64,000 nucleotides of DNA from Cyprinodon diabolis (Eukaryota; Chordata; Actinopteri; Cyprinodontiformes; Cyprinodontidae), in contig CM060062.1 in NCBI GenBank assembly GCA_030533445.1, positions 6,614,456-6,678,455 on the forward strand, read 5' to 3'. The number at the start of each line of letters is the position of its first letter. Positions within the stretch are counted from its first letter, which is position 1. A program made the translations under genes and the position numbers. A model generated the notes under the pieces. The model was not told the origin of the DNA, ran no database searches, and was given only the letters and a program-made list of their open reading frames with translations. Shown here in pieces: positions 50,766 through 61,250 of this stretch.

Positions 50766-51402
50766 TGTCATACTCCCAGTCCTGGGTGCAGGCTGGGGTT
50801 TTGTTTTTCCTTTTTTCTCTCTCTGCAGGGCTGGACGGGCAGGTGCTCCTCATCAGCTGATTTCCGCCCTTTTTAAGGAGCTGGAACCAGGAGGAGGACG
50901 TCAGTTCGTTAATGCTTCAGCGTTGGTACAACTGATCCTGAACCAAGCCTAGAACCTAAGCTTTGCCAGAATCTAACCCTGTCCTCTCTGCTCCCTTCTC
51001 CTAGAACCCAGGATCCCAAGCCCTGAAACCACTCAGTCAGCCTCTAGGAACCTTCTGGTCTCAGAACCTTAAGACGCCCTCCTGCCTGAGCGCACCTGCC
51101 AGTCCACCCTCAGACACCACCATCCGATCTCGCCAACCGGACCTGCACCAATAGGCTGGACCACTGGACACCATCCTCCCAAACAGACGCCAAGCCGTCC
51201 TCTCTGTGAGTCTCATACATCCCTCACTCTTCTACCAGCACCGAACGGTTGCTCACCTGTCACCAAATCTCTTCCAGCCGTATCCTGACAACCCTGCCTG
51301 CCGGACTCCTCTCTGTACTACCACAAATCTTCAATAAAACCTTTAACAGATCATTGCCTCCGTGATTGCTCCTATTCAGAGTCTGAAAACCTAAACATGA
51401 CA
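50766..51402 (+). repeat. 5' LTR (637 bp)
   Basis: TGTCATACTCCC to CTAAACATGACA. A TATA-like TTTTTAA lies at about 50870-50876 and the inferred transcript start is at 50900, giving a U3 of 134 bp. AATAAA is at 51333-51338. The last six bases, ATGACA, include the gag start codon. Confidence 0.93.
50869..50910 (+). promoter_or_regulatory. Inferred LTR promoter and self-priming RNA 5' end
   Basis: TTTTTAA sits 24-30 bp before GTCAGTTCGTT at 50900-50910. That 11-mer is the exact reverse complement of the site just after the LTR (51404-51414), as expected if the mRNA 5' end serves as the reverse-transcription primer. Confidence 0.6.
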
Positions 51403-52410
51403 GAACGAACTGACCAAGCTGACTCTGGAGAGCAATTACGCAGTGCTATTTCCCACCACGGTTTACTGCTAGGCCAGCATGAAGCCCTGATTCAGACCAT
51501 GATACAACAGCAGACACAGGTTATGCAGACTATGAGCTCCCTAACCCGGGAACTGCAGGATGTGAAGACCTTGCTGAATGTTAACCCACCTACCTCTGTT
51601 CCTCCGCCTGCAGCCAGTGCTCCCGTTGTCCCCGCAGCGTCATCTGCGCCCGACGTGGGGATTTCCACTCCGGCCCCCGAACCTTTCACAGGAGATCTGA
51701 GTAAGTCCAGGGGATTCCTTTTACAATGCTCTCTAGTTTTCAGTCGTTCTCCTCGGTCTTTTCCTGACGACTCCCACAAGATCTCCTATTTAATTGGTCT
51801 TTTCCGAGACAGAGCCTTAAGATGGGCTGAGTCTTTTATTGATGAGGAAACAATCCACGATTACAGCTATGCCGATTTTCTGGACCGCTTCAAAAGAACG
51901 TTCGCCTCCTCCATGGGGGAGGAGGAGGCGGCTAAGAAATTATGGTCGCTCAAACAGGGAAGTCGATCGGTCGCCGACTTTACAGTCGACTTCCGCACTT
52001 TGGCAGCTCAAGCTGGCTGGGACTACCGCGCTTTAAAAGGCGTGTTCCTCAATGCTCTGTCAGAAAAATTAAAGGACGAGCTAGCAAGCCGTGACAAACC
52101 CGACAGTCTTGAGGATTTAATCGATCTTGCTATTCGGGTAGACGAGCGACTCAGGGAGAGGGTTCGTGAGAGGCGGAGTCACGATCAGTCTCCAGCACAG
52201 CGTTCTTCCCCCTCAGCTCCTCCCGTGCCTTCCCAAGCCCGGCCCATCTTTAGCCAGCCCACCGAGGAGCCCATGCAGATAGGCAGAGCCCACCTGTCAG
52301 CTGAGGAGCGGGATAAGCGCATAAGGGGCCAACTTTGCCTTTACTGCGGCGGTACCGGTCATTTCCGTTTGTCGTGTCCCCTCCGCCCAAAAGACCAGGT
52401 CCGTCAGTAA
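51397..52410 (+). CDS. Gag polyprotein of the sushi-like Gypsy element
   Basis: 337 residues from an ATG whose first two codons lie inside the 5' LTR. Residues 20-60 are glutamine-rich and likely helical; 65-90 are Pro/Ala/Ser-rich. Residues 90-250 form the capsid-like domain with a [15 protein letters not shown] start, [17 protein letters not shown] and [20 protein letters not shown], the retrotransposon Gag signature (PF03732 type). A single zinc knuckle CX2CX4HX4C is at residues 314-327 (C314, C317, H322, C327). Gag packages element RNA into virus-like particles. The same capsid family was domesticated as RTL/PEG10 genes in mammals. Translation of pol needs a -1 shift at 52386-52392, six codons before the gag stop. 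Confidence 0.93.
   Translation: MTERTDQADSGEQLRSAISHHGLLLGQHEALIQTMIQQQTQVMQTMSSLTRELQDVKTLLNVNPPTSVPPPAASAPVVPAASSAPDVGISTPAPEPFTGDLSKSRGFLLQCSLVFSRSPRSFPDDSHKISYLIGLFRDRALRWAESFIDEETIHDYSYADFLDRFKRTFASSMGEEEAAKKLWSLKQGSRSVADFTVDFRTLAAQAGWDYRALKGVFLNALSEKLKDELASRDKPDSLEDLIDLAIRVDERLRERVRERRSHDQSPAQRSSPSAPPVPSQARPIFSQPTEEPMQIGRAHLSAEERDKRIRGQLCLYCGGTGHFRLSCPLRPKDQVRQ
51404..51414 (+). other. Putative self-primed primer-binding site
   Basis: AACGAACTGAC lies two bases after the LTR end and lacks the TGG start of a tRNA-primed site. It is perfectly complementary to the inferred first 11 nt of the transcript at 50900-50910. It overlaps the third to sixth gag codons. Confidence 0.65.
52386..52392 (+). 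promoter_or_regulatory. -1 ribosomal frameshift heptamer C CCA AAA
   Basis: In the gag frame the bases fall exactly as X XXY YYZ. A -1 slip reads on into pol as [14 protein letters not shown]-rich 6-bp stem (CTGGGG 52413-52418 with CCCCAG 52445-52450) follows about 20 nt downstream; that spacing is longer than usual. Confidence 0.75.
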
Positions 52411-55400
52411 CTCTGGGGATACTGGCGGGCGCGTGTATTGAAGACCCCAGTCCTAGGTTTCAGTTAAAGGCCGTTATTTACCTTAAGGACTCTCGCCACC
52501 ATGTTTCAGCCTTAGTGGACTCGGGCTCTGAGCAGAATTTAATAGATCCCACTTTGGTTAATCGTTTTCAGATCCCGGTTCGCACGTTACCGTCTCCCAT
52601 TTCTGTTGCAGCTTTAGATGGTAGTCCTTTAGCAACTATTACCCAACAGACACTTCCTTTTCAGTTTATAACTTCCGGTAATCACCATGAATCCATTTCC
52701 TTTTTTGTTTTTCCCACCAAACACTCACCTGTAGTCCTTGGCTACCCTTGGTTGTCAGCTCACAATCTCCATATTATTTGGAGAGAATCCAGAATAGAGA
52801 CCTGGAGCTCCAGTTGTCTGGCTTCATGTCTTCAGTCAGCTCTTCCTCGTTCTTCGGCCGCCCCAGTCTGTCCTGAGGTCCCTCCTGATCTGTCCCTGGT
52901 ACCCTCTGAGTACCACGTTTTTAGTAAAGATCTGGCTCTCTGTCTTCCACCCCACCGGCCTTACGACTGTTCCATAGATCTTCTACCTGGGGCTCCGCTG
53001 CCTTCGGCCCGTCTTTACAAATTATCCCAGTCTGAACAGGGGGCCATGGAGAAATACATTAATGACTCATTAAATGCAGGCATTATTCGCCCGTCATCCT
53101 CACCCCTCGGGGCAGGGTTTTTCTTTGTTGAGAAGAAGGATAAGAGCTTACGCCCCTGCATCGATTACCGGGGGTTAAATCAGATTACTATTAAAAACAA
53201 GTACTCTCTTCCCCTCCTGGCATCAGCCTTCGATACGGTTCGGGGAGCCACGTTGTTCACTAAACTGGACCTCCGCAATGCTTATCACTTGGTCCGGATT
53301 CGAGAGGGGGATGAGTGGAAGACGGCGTTCAAGACCCCCATCGGCCACTTTGAATATTTGGTCATGCCATTTGGTCTGACCAACGCCCCTGCTGTTTTCC
53401 AGGCTCTCATAAACGACATTCTCAGAGACTTCATTAATCAATTTGTCTTTGTGTACATTGATGATATACTTATTTTTTCTAAGGATCCACTACAACACAA
53501 GCAGCATGTCCGTTTGGTCCTACAGCGCCTCCTGGAAAATCGACTCTTCGTAAAGGCAGAGAAATGTGAGTTCCACCAAGAATCCATCAGCTTCCTCGGT
53601 TTCATTTTTGAGGGTGGACAGGTGAAGACAGATCCCAGAAGGGTCAAAGCAGTTACTGATTGGCCCACTCCCACGTCCCGAAAGCAGCTTCAGTGCTTCC
53701 TCGGGTTTGCAAACTTCTATAGAGTGTTCATCAAGAACTACCGTGTCATTGCTTCCCCTCTTACAGCTCTCACTTCGACCAAAAGGACGTTCCTGTGGTC
53801 ATCAGAAGCAGATCAGGCCTTCAGACTCCTTAAGGAGAGATTCTCTCAGGCCCCCATCCTCACCTACCCTGATCCACTGGTCCAGTTCACTCTGGAGGTT
53901 GACGCCTCAGACACAGGAGTTGGAGCGGTTCTGTCCCAGATGTCAGCCTCCGACGGGAAACTCCATCCCTGCGCCTTCTTCTCTAGACGCTTCTCTTCTG
54001 CAGAACCAAACTACGACGTAGGAGATCGAGAGCTTCTTGCCGTCAAGCTGGCCTTGGAGGAATGGCGCCACTGGCTGGAGGGGACAGAGTTACCCATCAT
54101 CATTTGGACCGACCACAAGAACCTCTCCTACATCCAGTCCGCCAAACGTCTGAACTCCCGCCAGAGTCGTTGGTCTCTGTTTTTCTCCCGTTTCAACTTC
54201 ACCATCACTTATCGCCCTGGCTCTAAGAACACTAAGCCTGACGCCTTGTCCCGGCAATTCTCCTCCTCTGAAGACCCCGGAGATCCAGAAACCATTATCC
54301 CTGAGTCCTGCGTTGTTGGAGCTATCTCCTTGGAGCTAGAGAGACAGTTGCAGCAAGCACTGGTGGGCGAACCAGACCCTGGAGGCGGTCCCCCACGAAG
54401 ACGCTATGTGCCCTCCACAGTCCGTTCCCAAGTTGTTCGCTGGGGTCATTCTTCAAAGTTCTCTGGTCATCCTGGCTCTAGTCCCACAATCGCCCTCATC
54501 CGGCGGTATTACTGGTGGCCATCACTCAATAAAGATGTCTCTGAATTTGTTTCTGCCTGTCCTGTCTGTGCAGGAAATAAAGGCTCCAGCAAACCACCTA
54601 CTGGTCTTCTCCAACCCTTACCCAGACCCAGCCGCCCCTGGTCTCACATTGCCTTAGATTTTATCACTGGTCTTCCTCCTTCCAACCACAAAACAGTTAT
54701 CCTCTCCATCATTGACCGGTTCTCCAAGGCCTGCCACCTGGTGGCCCTGTCGGGACTCCCGTCTGCCCATCAGACAGCCTGGCTTCTAATCAGCCACGTC
54801 TTCAGGCTTCATGGACTCCCCACTGAGATTGTTTCTGACCGCGGTCCACAGTTCATCTCCAGAGTATGGCGTGACTTTTGTCAGAGTCTGGGAGCTGGGG
54901 TCTCGCTCTCATCAGGATTTCACCCACAGTCCAATGGGCAATGCGAGCGGCTCAACCAGGAAATCGAGAACACCCTCCGCTGTCTCTGTTCCCAGAACCC
55001 CAACACCTGGAGTCAGCATCTCGCTTGGGTTGAATACGCCCATAATACCCACGTATCCGCGGCCACTGGTTTTTCTCCATTCGAAGCTTCTGTGGGTTAC
55101 CAGCCATCTCTCCTCCCCACATCCTTCCCTGACTCTGTCCTCCCTTCCGTCAGATCACACCTCTCCCGTTGCCGTAGAATCTGGGACCAGGCCCGAGCAG
55201 CCCTGGAACGTGCCTCCATCCGTGACAAGGCGTTTGCAGATCGCAAACGCCTTCCTGCACCCGCCTATTTGCCTGGACAGGAGGTTTGGCTCTCCTCTAA
55301 GGACTTCCCATTGAAGGCTGTTTCCAGAAAGATGGCTCCCCGGTTTCTCGGTCCATTTAAGATTGACCGGGTTATCAGCCCATCAGCTGTCCGTCTCAAA

Positions 55401-55709
55401 CTCCCTCCACATCTTCGTGTACACCCCACCTTCCATGTTTCCCAGATCAAGCCTGTTTCCTCCAGCCGACTGTGCCCTCCTGCCGAGCCCCCTCCGCCCG
55501 CCCAGGTTGTGGATGGTCACCCGGCCTTCACAGTCCGCAAGATTGTTGCCTCTAGGCGCCGTGGTCGAGGCCACCAGTTCCTGGTGGATTGGGCGGGTTA
55601 TGGCCCTGAGGAACGCTCCTGGGTTCCTCGCTCTTTTATTCTTGACCCTTCTCTTATTTCTGAGTTCGAGTCTTCTTCATCCGGACGGCCGCCAGGGGGC
55701 GTCCGTTAA
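52386..55709 (+). CDS. Pol polyprotein of the sushi-like Gypsy element (via -1 frameshift from gag)
   Basis: The frame is open from 52335 and has no ATG at its start, consistent with frameshift entry at 52386. About 1,107 residues follow, to TAA at 55707-55709. In residues counted from 52335: protease [12 protein letters not shown] with D62; reverse transcriptase [17 protein letters not shown] and YIDD at 374-377; RNase H starting [13 protein letters not shown] at 523; integrase zinc motif H705 to C742PVC745; DDE core D775, D835 and E871 with the expected 35-residue D-E spacing; and a C-terminal chromodomain (about 1061-1112, [25 protein letters not shown]). All catalytic residues appear intact. 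Known chromodomain integrases steer insertion to modified histones; that function here is inferred. Confidence 0.95.
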   Translation, partial: PKRPGPSVTLGILAGACIEDPSPRFQLKAVIYLKDSRHHVSALVDSGSEQNLIDPTLVNRFQIPVRTLPSPISVAALDGSPLATITQQTLPFQFITSGNHHESISFFVFPTKHSPVVLGYPWLSAHNLHIIWRESRIETWSSSCLASCLQSALPRSSAAPVCPEVPPDLSLVPSEYHVFSKDLALCLPPHRPYDCSIDLLPGAPLPSARLYKLSQSEQGAMEKYINDSLNAGIIRPSSSPLGAGFFFVEKKDKSLRPCIDYRGLNQITIKNKYSLPLLASAFDTVRGATLFTKLDLRNAYHLVRIREGDEWKTAFKTPIGHFEYLVMPFGLTNAPAVFQALINDILRDFINQFVFVYIDDILIFSKDPLQHKQHVRLVLQRLLENRLFVKAEKCEFHQESISFLGFIFEGGQVKTDPRRVKAVTDWPTPTSRKQLQCFLGFANFYRVFIKNYRVIASPLTALTSTKRTFLWSSEADQAFRLLKERFSQAPILTYPDPLVQFTLEVDASDTGVGAVLSQMSASDGKLHPCAFFSRRFSSAEPNYDVGDRELLAVKLALEEWRHWLEGTELPIIIWTDHKNLSYIQSAKRLNSRQSRWSLFFSRFNFTITYRPGSKNTKPDALSRQFSSSEDPGDPETIIPESCVVGAISLELERQLQQALVGEPDPGGGPPRRRYVPSTVRSQVVRWGHSSKFSGHPGSSPTIALIRRYYWWPSLNKDVSEFVSACPVCAGNKGSSKPPTGLLQPLPRPSRPWSHIALDFITGLPPSNHKTVILSIIDRFSKACHLVALSGLPSAHQTAWLLISHVFRLHGLPTEIVSDRGPQFISRVWRDFCQSLGAGVSLSSGFHPQSNGQCERLNQEIENTLRCLCSQNPNTWSQHLAWVEYAHNTHVSAATGFSPFEASVGYQPSLLPTSFPDSVLPSVRSHLSRCRRIWDQARAALERASIRDKAFADRKRLPAPAYLPGQEVWLSSKDFPLKAVSRKMAPRFLGPFKIDRVISPSAVRLKLPPHLRVHPTFHVSQIKPVSSSRLCPPAEPPPPAQVVDGHPAFTVRKIVASRRRGRGHQFLVDWAGYGPEERSWVPRSFILDPSLISEFESSSSGRPPGGVR

Positions 55710-55720
55710 AGGGGGGGTGC
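55708..55720 (+). other. Polypurine tract
   Basis: AAAGGGGGGGTGC lies immediately before the 3' LTR and overlaps the pol stop codon; it would prime plus-strand DNA synthesis. Confidence 0.8.
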
Positions 55721-56360
55721 TGTCATACTCCCAGTCCTGGGTGCAGGCTGGGGTTTTGTTTTTCCTTTTTTCTCTCTCTGCAGGGCTGGGCGGTGCTCCT
55801 CATCAGCTGATTTCCACCCTTTTTAAGGAGCTGGAACCAGGAGGAGGACGTCAGTTCGTTAATGCTTCAGCGTTGGTACAACTGATCCTGAACCAAGCCT
55901 AGAACCTAAGCTTTGCCAGAATCTAACCCTGTCCTCTCTGCTCCCTTCTCCTAGAACCCAGGATCCCAAGCCCTGAAACCACTCAGTCAGCCTCTAGGAA
56001 CCTGTGAGGCTTCTGGTCTCAGAACCTTAAGACGCCCTCCTGCCTGAGCGCACCTGCCAGTCCACCCTCAGACACCACCATCCGATCTCGCCAACCGGAC
56101 CTGCACCAATAGGCTGGACCACTGGACACCATCCTCCCAAACAGACGCCAAGCCGTCCTCTCTGTGAGTCTCATACATCCCTCACTCTTCTACCAGCACC
56201 GAACGGTTGCTCACCTGTCACCTAACCTCTTCCAGCCGTATCCTGACAACCCTGCCTGCCGGACTCCTCTCTATACTACCACAAATCTTCAATAAAACCT
56301 TTAACAGATCATTGCCTCCGTGATTGCTCCTATTCAGAGTCTGAAAACCTAAACATGACA
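55721..56360 (+). repeat. 3' LTR (640 bp)
   Basis: Near-identical to the 5' LTR. It has a 5-bp shorter stretch near 55788 and an 8-bp longer one (GTGAGGCT) near 56004, plus a few substitutions. AATAAA is at 56291-56296. Confidence 0.93.
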
Positions 56361-56365
56361 GAAGG

Positions 56366-57292
56366 GTGCTCTGAGTATATCTTTTGTCAGGGGTATTTCA
56401 GAGGTGCATGTAAATGGAGTGGATCAAAGTTATGGAAGTGACAGCACCAGTAAGCGAATGTTTTTTCTTTGGGGGGGGGGGGCTGCAAATATCCCTGTCT
56501 GCATGAATCAGCAGGGTTTAAATGACAGGAATACAAACCCATCTGTCTGAAGGACATATTATTAGATAGGGACCAGTTGCTCACACCAATTTCTCAAAGT
56601 GTCAGTTACACCCGAGCACTAAATTTAGTGTGCTTCAAATTTTAGCTGCCTTTTCATGAATGGCAGAAAAACTCTCCTTGCTTGAATCTCAGAGGCCATG
56701 AGTAAAAAAAAAAAAACATTGCTGTGGCTGAATAGTTGGTCTCAATAGTCTCACTTCTAGGAAATAACTTCCTCTTTCTAGAGAAATAGAATCCATTCCC
56801 AGAGGAATGTCACACATCAAAGTATGCTTCTACATGAAAATTGTTCAGCTGTATGTGCACAATACAGCTTTTTCAAATAGCATTTTGTTTGTTTGGATTC
56901 TTTAAACAAACAAAGTTCTTTTGGGGTATGTCAGAGTTGAATTTTTTATTTTCTTTTGCACAATAATTGTTATAATTTGTCCAATATGTAAAATATAAAG
57001 TGTAAAAAATGTTTTTCTTTTGCAAGGACACTACACGATGTCCAACTAAAGCAGCACATGGTCCACCCAGTCTTGATGCAATGTTGTATTTCTACTGAAT
57101 GTAAACTGAAGCTTCCGATAACTTCCCTTATCTCTTTGACCTTTTACGACTTCCTTCACGTGATACTACACCCTCAACCTTCTGTAGAAAGTTGCGATAC
57201 TTATATAATAACACACTAACTAAGGGAAAAGAGTTCCCAAATGATGATTTTTATTACCCATTTCTTTCAATTTCCTCTCTTTTCACTTTATA
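56366..57292. other. Intergenic, nothing recognised
   Basis: AT-rich with poly-G at 56472-56482; no gene or repeat supported. Confidence 0.5.
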
Positions 57293-57634
57293 GTGCCAAA
57301 AGTATTCACACTTTTTTAGCTTAATAATATTTTATTATGCCATAACTGCCGACCTCAGTATTTTTTTTCTTATTGCATGCAATAACCAACCGAGTAAATT
57401 AATGTGGAGGCGAATGACTATTATTCATTAGGTTTTACAATATAAATTCTTAAAATGGTGTATGCATTTGTATTTAGCCCATTTGAATCACATTCCTCCT
57501 CATTAAAAAGTCCAGTTCAGTCTCATTAGATTGGAGATTTTCTTCGATAGTTTCAAAGTCTTAACCCAAAATTTTCAACTGGATTTGAAACTTTACTATT
57601 CCATTCTAGTATATGAATGTGCTAGAGCCTAAAT
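57293..57634. mobile_element. Left part of a Tc1/mariner-like element
   Basis: Opens with AGTGCCAAAAGTATTCACAC and continues with GTGGAGGCGAATGACTATTA and TGCATTTGTATTTAGCCCAT, standard order for a fish Tc1-like repeat. It breaks off at the hAT insertion at 57635. The rest resumes at 59542 and again at 61804-62185. Confidence 0.65.
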
Positions 57635-59541
57635 CAGGGGTGGGCAAACTTTTTGACTTGCGGGCCAGAATGGGTTCTAAAATTTGACAGAAGGGCCGGG
57701 CCAGGAGCATTTGGACAAGCAATGTAATTTATTAAACCTGGGGATTGAAATGTATATAAAAAAATAAAAAATAAAAAAAAAACAGACAATTGAAGGTGCA
57801 AATTTAAAGAAATCAACATTTAGTGGAAAAAAAATCAATGAAATCACTTTCAACATTCAGAACATATTATTACCCAACGAAAGGAAGGGGTCTTTAAAAT
57901 GAGAGCGATGTACAGCATGTTAATTAAACTACTGTACCGCTGCTGTGCGTAAATGCGCAAGTTGCTATTTTTTTCATAACACAGTAGAAAAACTCACATT
58001 TCAGTGGGAACAGTGTTGTTGTTCTCCTTTTTTGCCAGTGCATCAAAGTCTGGAGTTAGTTTTGTTGTGGCAATTCTGCGCCTCCGACAGAAATAGTATA
58101 GGCAGGATGATAATCTGGATGAACTGACTGCAATTATGAAGTTTTCAGGTGGACTTTTTTCACTTAAAAACATATTAAAACTACTTCATTCCCACTGATC
58201 ACAGCAAATATAGCTGCAAGATTTAGATTATTTAGATGAAAAAACACCTGCCAGCCGCCGCGGTGAACCCGGAGGAGACCCGGTGTGGCCCAGAGGCTGC
58301 TGTGGAATTAAGCTTTCAGGTAGAAAAATAGAGCGGGAGCAAAACTGAGTATGATTGTGCTTTATTCAAGTATTTATTACAAAGTATTAATCAAACCCAT
58401 CATCCTCTGTTTCTAAATTAAACAGCTGCGCTAAATCAGACATGCCACTTTCCCCTTCTTCGCTGTCAGAGTCACTTTCCGTGCCGTGCGGCTCCTCAGA
58501 AATAATGCCGGCTTTTCCGAAAGCTGGAACAACGGTGCCAGCAGACACGCTAGAGTCCAAGCATCAACAACCCATCCGCAAACGGTGGCGTAACTTGCCC
58601 GGCCCTGCCTTCCACTTTTTGTTAAACTGTGGTCTCAGTCTGTCATCCATCGCTCCCACGCCGCATGCAGGATTACTTTGAACGGCCGGTTGACACCGAT
58701 GTGGAGCGGTTGAAGTTCCTTTGTCAGAGCTCCCGGAATAACGGCGAGCACAGCGTTCATTTGATTCACCTTTTTTCCACATCGGCTGTGAGATGGGCAC
58801 GCATGGAGTCACAGATTAACAGCAATGGTGCTGCGTGGAAAAAAACACCTGGTCTCCTCACATACACCTGCCTCAGCCACGCTTTCATCATCTCCTCATC
58901 CATCCAACCCTTTTCATTTGCCTTAATATCATTTGTCATCAGAGCGATGTGTCGTCTCACAGCCAGCTCTAAGATCAGCTTCTCTGATTAGTTGATGCGG
59001 CGCTTCCAGCAGCAAAACTTCAATTTTTCCATCTCGAGCAGCAGCAGCGCGTTGGCGGCGCGTCAGAACGCTCCCGACGCGCTGCGCCTGCTGCTCAAAA
59101 TGCGCTGCGGGACCTTTTGCTGCGCCTATACGCGCGTCAGTAAACTCTCTGCTTCTGCTGCGCCTGCTGCGTCCGGTTCACACCGATGTCGAGCGGTTGA
59201 ATAACAGCGAGCACAGCATTAATTTGTTTCACCATGTTTTTCACATCAGCTGTGAGATGGGCACGCACGGAGTCACAGATTAACAGCAATAGTGATGAGT
59301 GGAAAAAACCACCTGGTCTCCTTACATTCACCTCCCTCAGCCACTCTTTCATCATCTCCTCAATGAGGTGGTCTCAAAAGTCGCAGTTACAACACAGATA
59401 GGGCGCACCGCACCAAAGGGCGCACCGCACATTTTGAGGGGGAAAAAAGACTTATGTGCGCCTGAAAATACGGTAATTTGGTAAATTCGGCGGGCCGGAT
59501 TAAAAAGCCTAACGGGCGGGGCCGTAGTTTGCCCATGTCTG
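57635..59541. mobile_element. hAT-type element with exact 8-bp duplication, containing pogo-like sequence
   Basis: Starts CAGGGGTGGGCAAACT and ends AGTTTGCCCATGTCTG, flanked by GCCTAAAT at 57627-57634 and 59542-59549. Subterminal CGGGCC(A/G) motifs are paired. Its interior carries a decayed pogo-type transposase, which must be a separate insertion. Confidence 0.85.
58387..59475 (-). pseudogene. pogo/Tigger-type DDE transposase remnant, internally duplicated
   Basis: On the - strand GWMDEEMMKAWLRQVYVRRP and LLLICDSMRAHLTADV carry the middle DDE aspartate region of pogo-family transposases. A second diverged copy at 59137-59355 reads MMKEWLREVNVRRPGGFFHS and LLICDSVRAHLTADVKN, then QPLDIGVNR. 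A typical acidic C terminus (DLAQLFNLETEDD, stop at 58387-58389) ends the frame. Stops and frame changes separate the pieces. GCGCACCGCACC and TGTGCGCCTGAAAATACGG near 59400-59474 look like a pogo end. Confidence 0.7.
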
Positions 59542-59869
59542 GCCTAAATTGTTCCATCGGCTCTGCGTCAGATTGTGTGGAGGTTTGAAGAGGACCCAAG
59601 TGCAGAGACTGAGGCTGAGGTGGTTTCTTTTAGTGATGTTATGAGGTGAGCCGAGGCTTTGAGGCATGTGTCGAGTACTAGAGGGGGAGTTTCCGCAAAG
59701 TGCATATAGGAGGAGCCAAAATAGATGACGTCTGAAGCCTCGCTACCCCTCCATACCTAGTGACTGCTTCGGAAAGTGGTTCAGCTCGCCTGGAAATTTG
59801 ACAGACATTTAAACACCATCAATATACAGTTAAGATATGGGAGTTTGTAGGATAGCAATTGGATAGAGT

Positions 59870-60095
59870 TAGGATATATAGATTGGACTTTATTGATCTC
59901 ACATTGGAAAAATTTACCTCTGCATTCAACTCATCCTTTTGGAGAGCAGTGGGCTGCCATTGTGCGGCGCCTGGGGAGCAGTGTGAGGGTTAAGAGTCTT
60001 GCTCAGGGACATAGAATGGCAGTCTGCCACAGTGGGGGAACTCAGAACCTCTGGAATGCAGTGTCCTAACCACTAGGCCATCCCTCCCCCTGTAT
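59870..60095 (-). repeat. Second tRNA-headed SINE family, antisense
   Basis: The - strand begins GGATGGCCTAGTGGTTAGGA (A-box-like) and continues CCAGAGGTTCTGAGTTCCCC (B-box-like). The rest, read on the + strand, has GCCATTGTGCGGCGCCTGGG and TTGATCTCACATTGGAAAAA. Confidence 0.65.
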
Positions 60096-60269
60096 TGTAT
60101 TGGTACACATCATACAGTTATAGATTGAGTAAAAACTGTGCCAAATTAAGATTGGTTGGTTTAGCCAAAAGATTGGTTGAAGACATAACTTCCAACCTGA
60201 TTAAAACCAAAAACTGTGGAAAAGCTATTATTTTTGAGTAAAGATGACTAACACCCAAGAATTAATATA

Positions 60270-60570
60270 AGGATACAAACATGGGGTGTTGGCTGAAGTG
60301 CAGATCAGTGAACGCCGACCACTCTCACATATTTTGGAACTGTCCTAAAATTGTTCAATTTTGGAAAAAGGTACATTAAACTGTGAAGAAGATTCTAGGA
60401 TATGATATTCCTATGAGTAGTGTGATACTATATCTTTGCAATTTGAACAGTATCAAAGTAAGGGTAAAAGACAGGTATCTGATTAAGATATTGTTAATAG
60501 CTAGCATAAAAGCAATTATGAGGAAATGGGAACAGGGAAACCCCCCTTGCCAAAACAAAGGATTTGAATA
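60270..60570 (+). pseudogene. L1-like ORF2 C-terminal fragment
   Basis: The + strand reads CRSVNADHSHIFWNCPKIVQ with one frame change nearby, then FWKKV, KKILGYDIP and LLIASIKAIMRKW. HIFWxCPxxxxFW is the conserved C-terminal zinc-like motif of fish L1/Tx1 ORF2 proteins. Confidence 0.65.
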
Positions 60571-60584
60571 AGGCTTAGACTAGG

Positions 60585-61250
60585 TACCCCCATTTCATCA
60601 TTCTGCTTCATTCTCTCTCTATTCTCCTATTCTGCAGAATCTGTTAATTCAATCTCTAACGTTATGCTCTCTCTGCTTTTCCTCAGAGTAGCTTTGCCTC
60701 GTCTGCTCCTCTTTGGCTGTGACGCCATCCTGGAAAGAAACATCAGCTGTGCTGCTTCCATCAACACCCTTGTTTATAGATGCTGGAGATCGGCCTGTTT
60801 TCAAGTGTGGTCCTGTTTCTCTGACCGTGACTGAGTGGATGTGCTCTCTTCGTCCTCTGGCATGGGAGCTGGCTCGGAACTCGTCTGCCTGGCTGTGTGT
60901 TTCCTGGACGGGGCCGCCTTTTACAGCTGCTTTTTGTGTCTCTGCTTCTGTCTCTCTGAACCCCAGTCGGCCTCAGCAGATGGCCGCTCACACTGAGCCT
61001 GGTTCTGCTGGAGGTTTCTTCCTGTTAAAAGGGAGTTTTTCCTCTCCACTGTCGCTTCAAGCATGCTTAGTGTGAGGGATTGTATTTGAGTCAATGAGTC
61101 AATGCAATCAACTGGTTTTCCTTAGATAGAAAACTTTGTATCAATTTGACTGTATGATCTGGTTGAACTGTAAAGTGCCTTGAGATGACATGTGTTGTGA
61201 ATTTGGCGCTATATAAATAAACTGAATTGAATTGAATAATAAAAGAAATC
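60585..61250 (+). repeat. L2-like LINE 3' UTR
   Basis: Closely matches the inverted copy at 37352-38060. It ends GGCGCTATATAAATAAACTG followed by AATTG repeats. The open frame inside it (60713-61075) is the UTR read by chance, since the same sequence is open in several copies and frames. Confidence 0.78.

Larger units (their letters stand above)
50766..56360 (+). mobile_element. Full-length sushi-like Gypsy (chromovirus-type) LTR retrotransposon
   Basis: 5,595 bp with GAAGG target duplications at 50761-50765 and 56361-56365. Order: 5' LTR, gag, pol (protease, reverse transcriptase, RNase H, integrase, chromodomain), purine tract, 3' LTR. Both genes are free of stops. The LTRs differ by about five substitutions, a 5-bp and an 8-bp indel, so insertion was recent. 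There is no envelope gene. Gag carries one CCHC knuckle, and pol lies in the -1 frame, as in the Tf1/sushi group to which the chromodomain and self-priming features point. It is the best candidate for a recently active element in the window. Confidence 0.95.

Noticed and set aside
50710..50952. Short frames in the LTRs (also 55363-55902) as separate genes
   Set aside because: They lie in the LTR or in a shadow frame of pol and are explained by the retrotransposon.
54811..55314. 167-codon frame inside pol
   Set aside because: A shadow of the integrase region in another frame with no independent support.
60713..61075. 120-codon frame, also found inverted at 37517-37879
   Set aside because: It is the 3' UTR of an L2-like LINE read in an open frame; similar frames appear on both strands of both copies.
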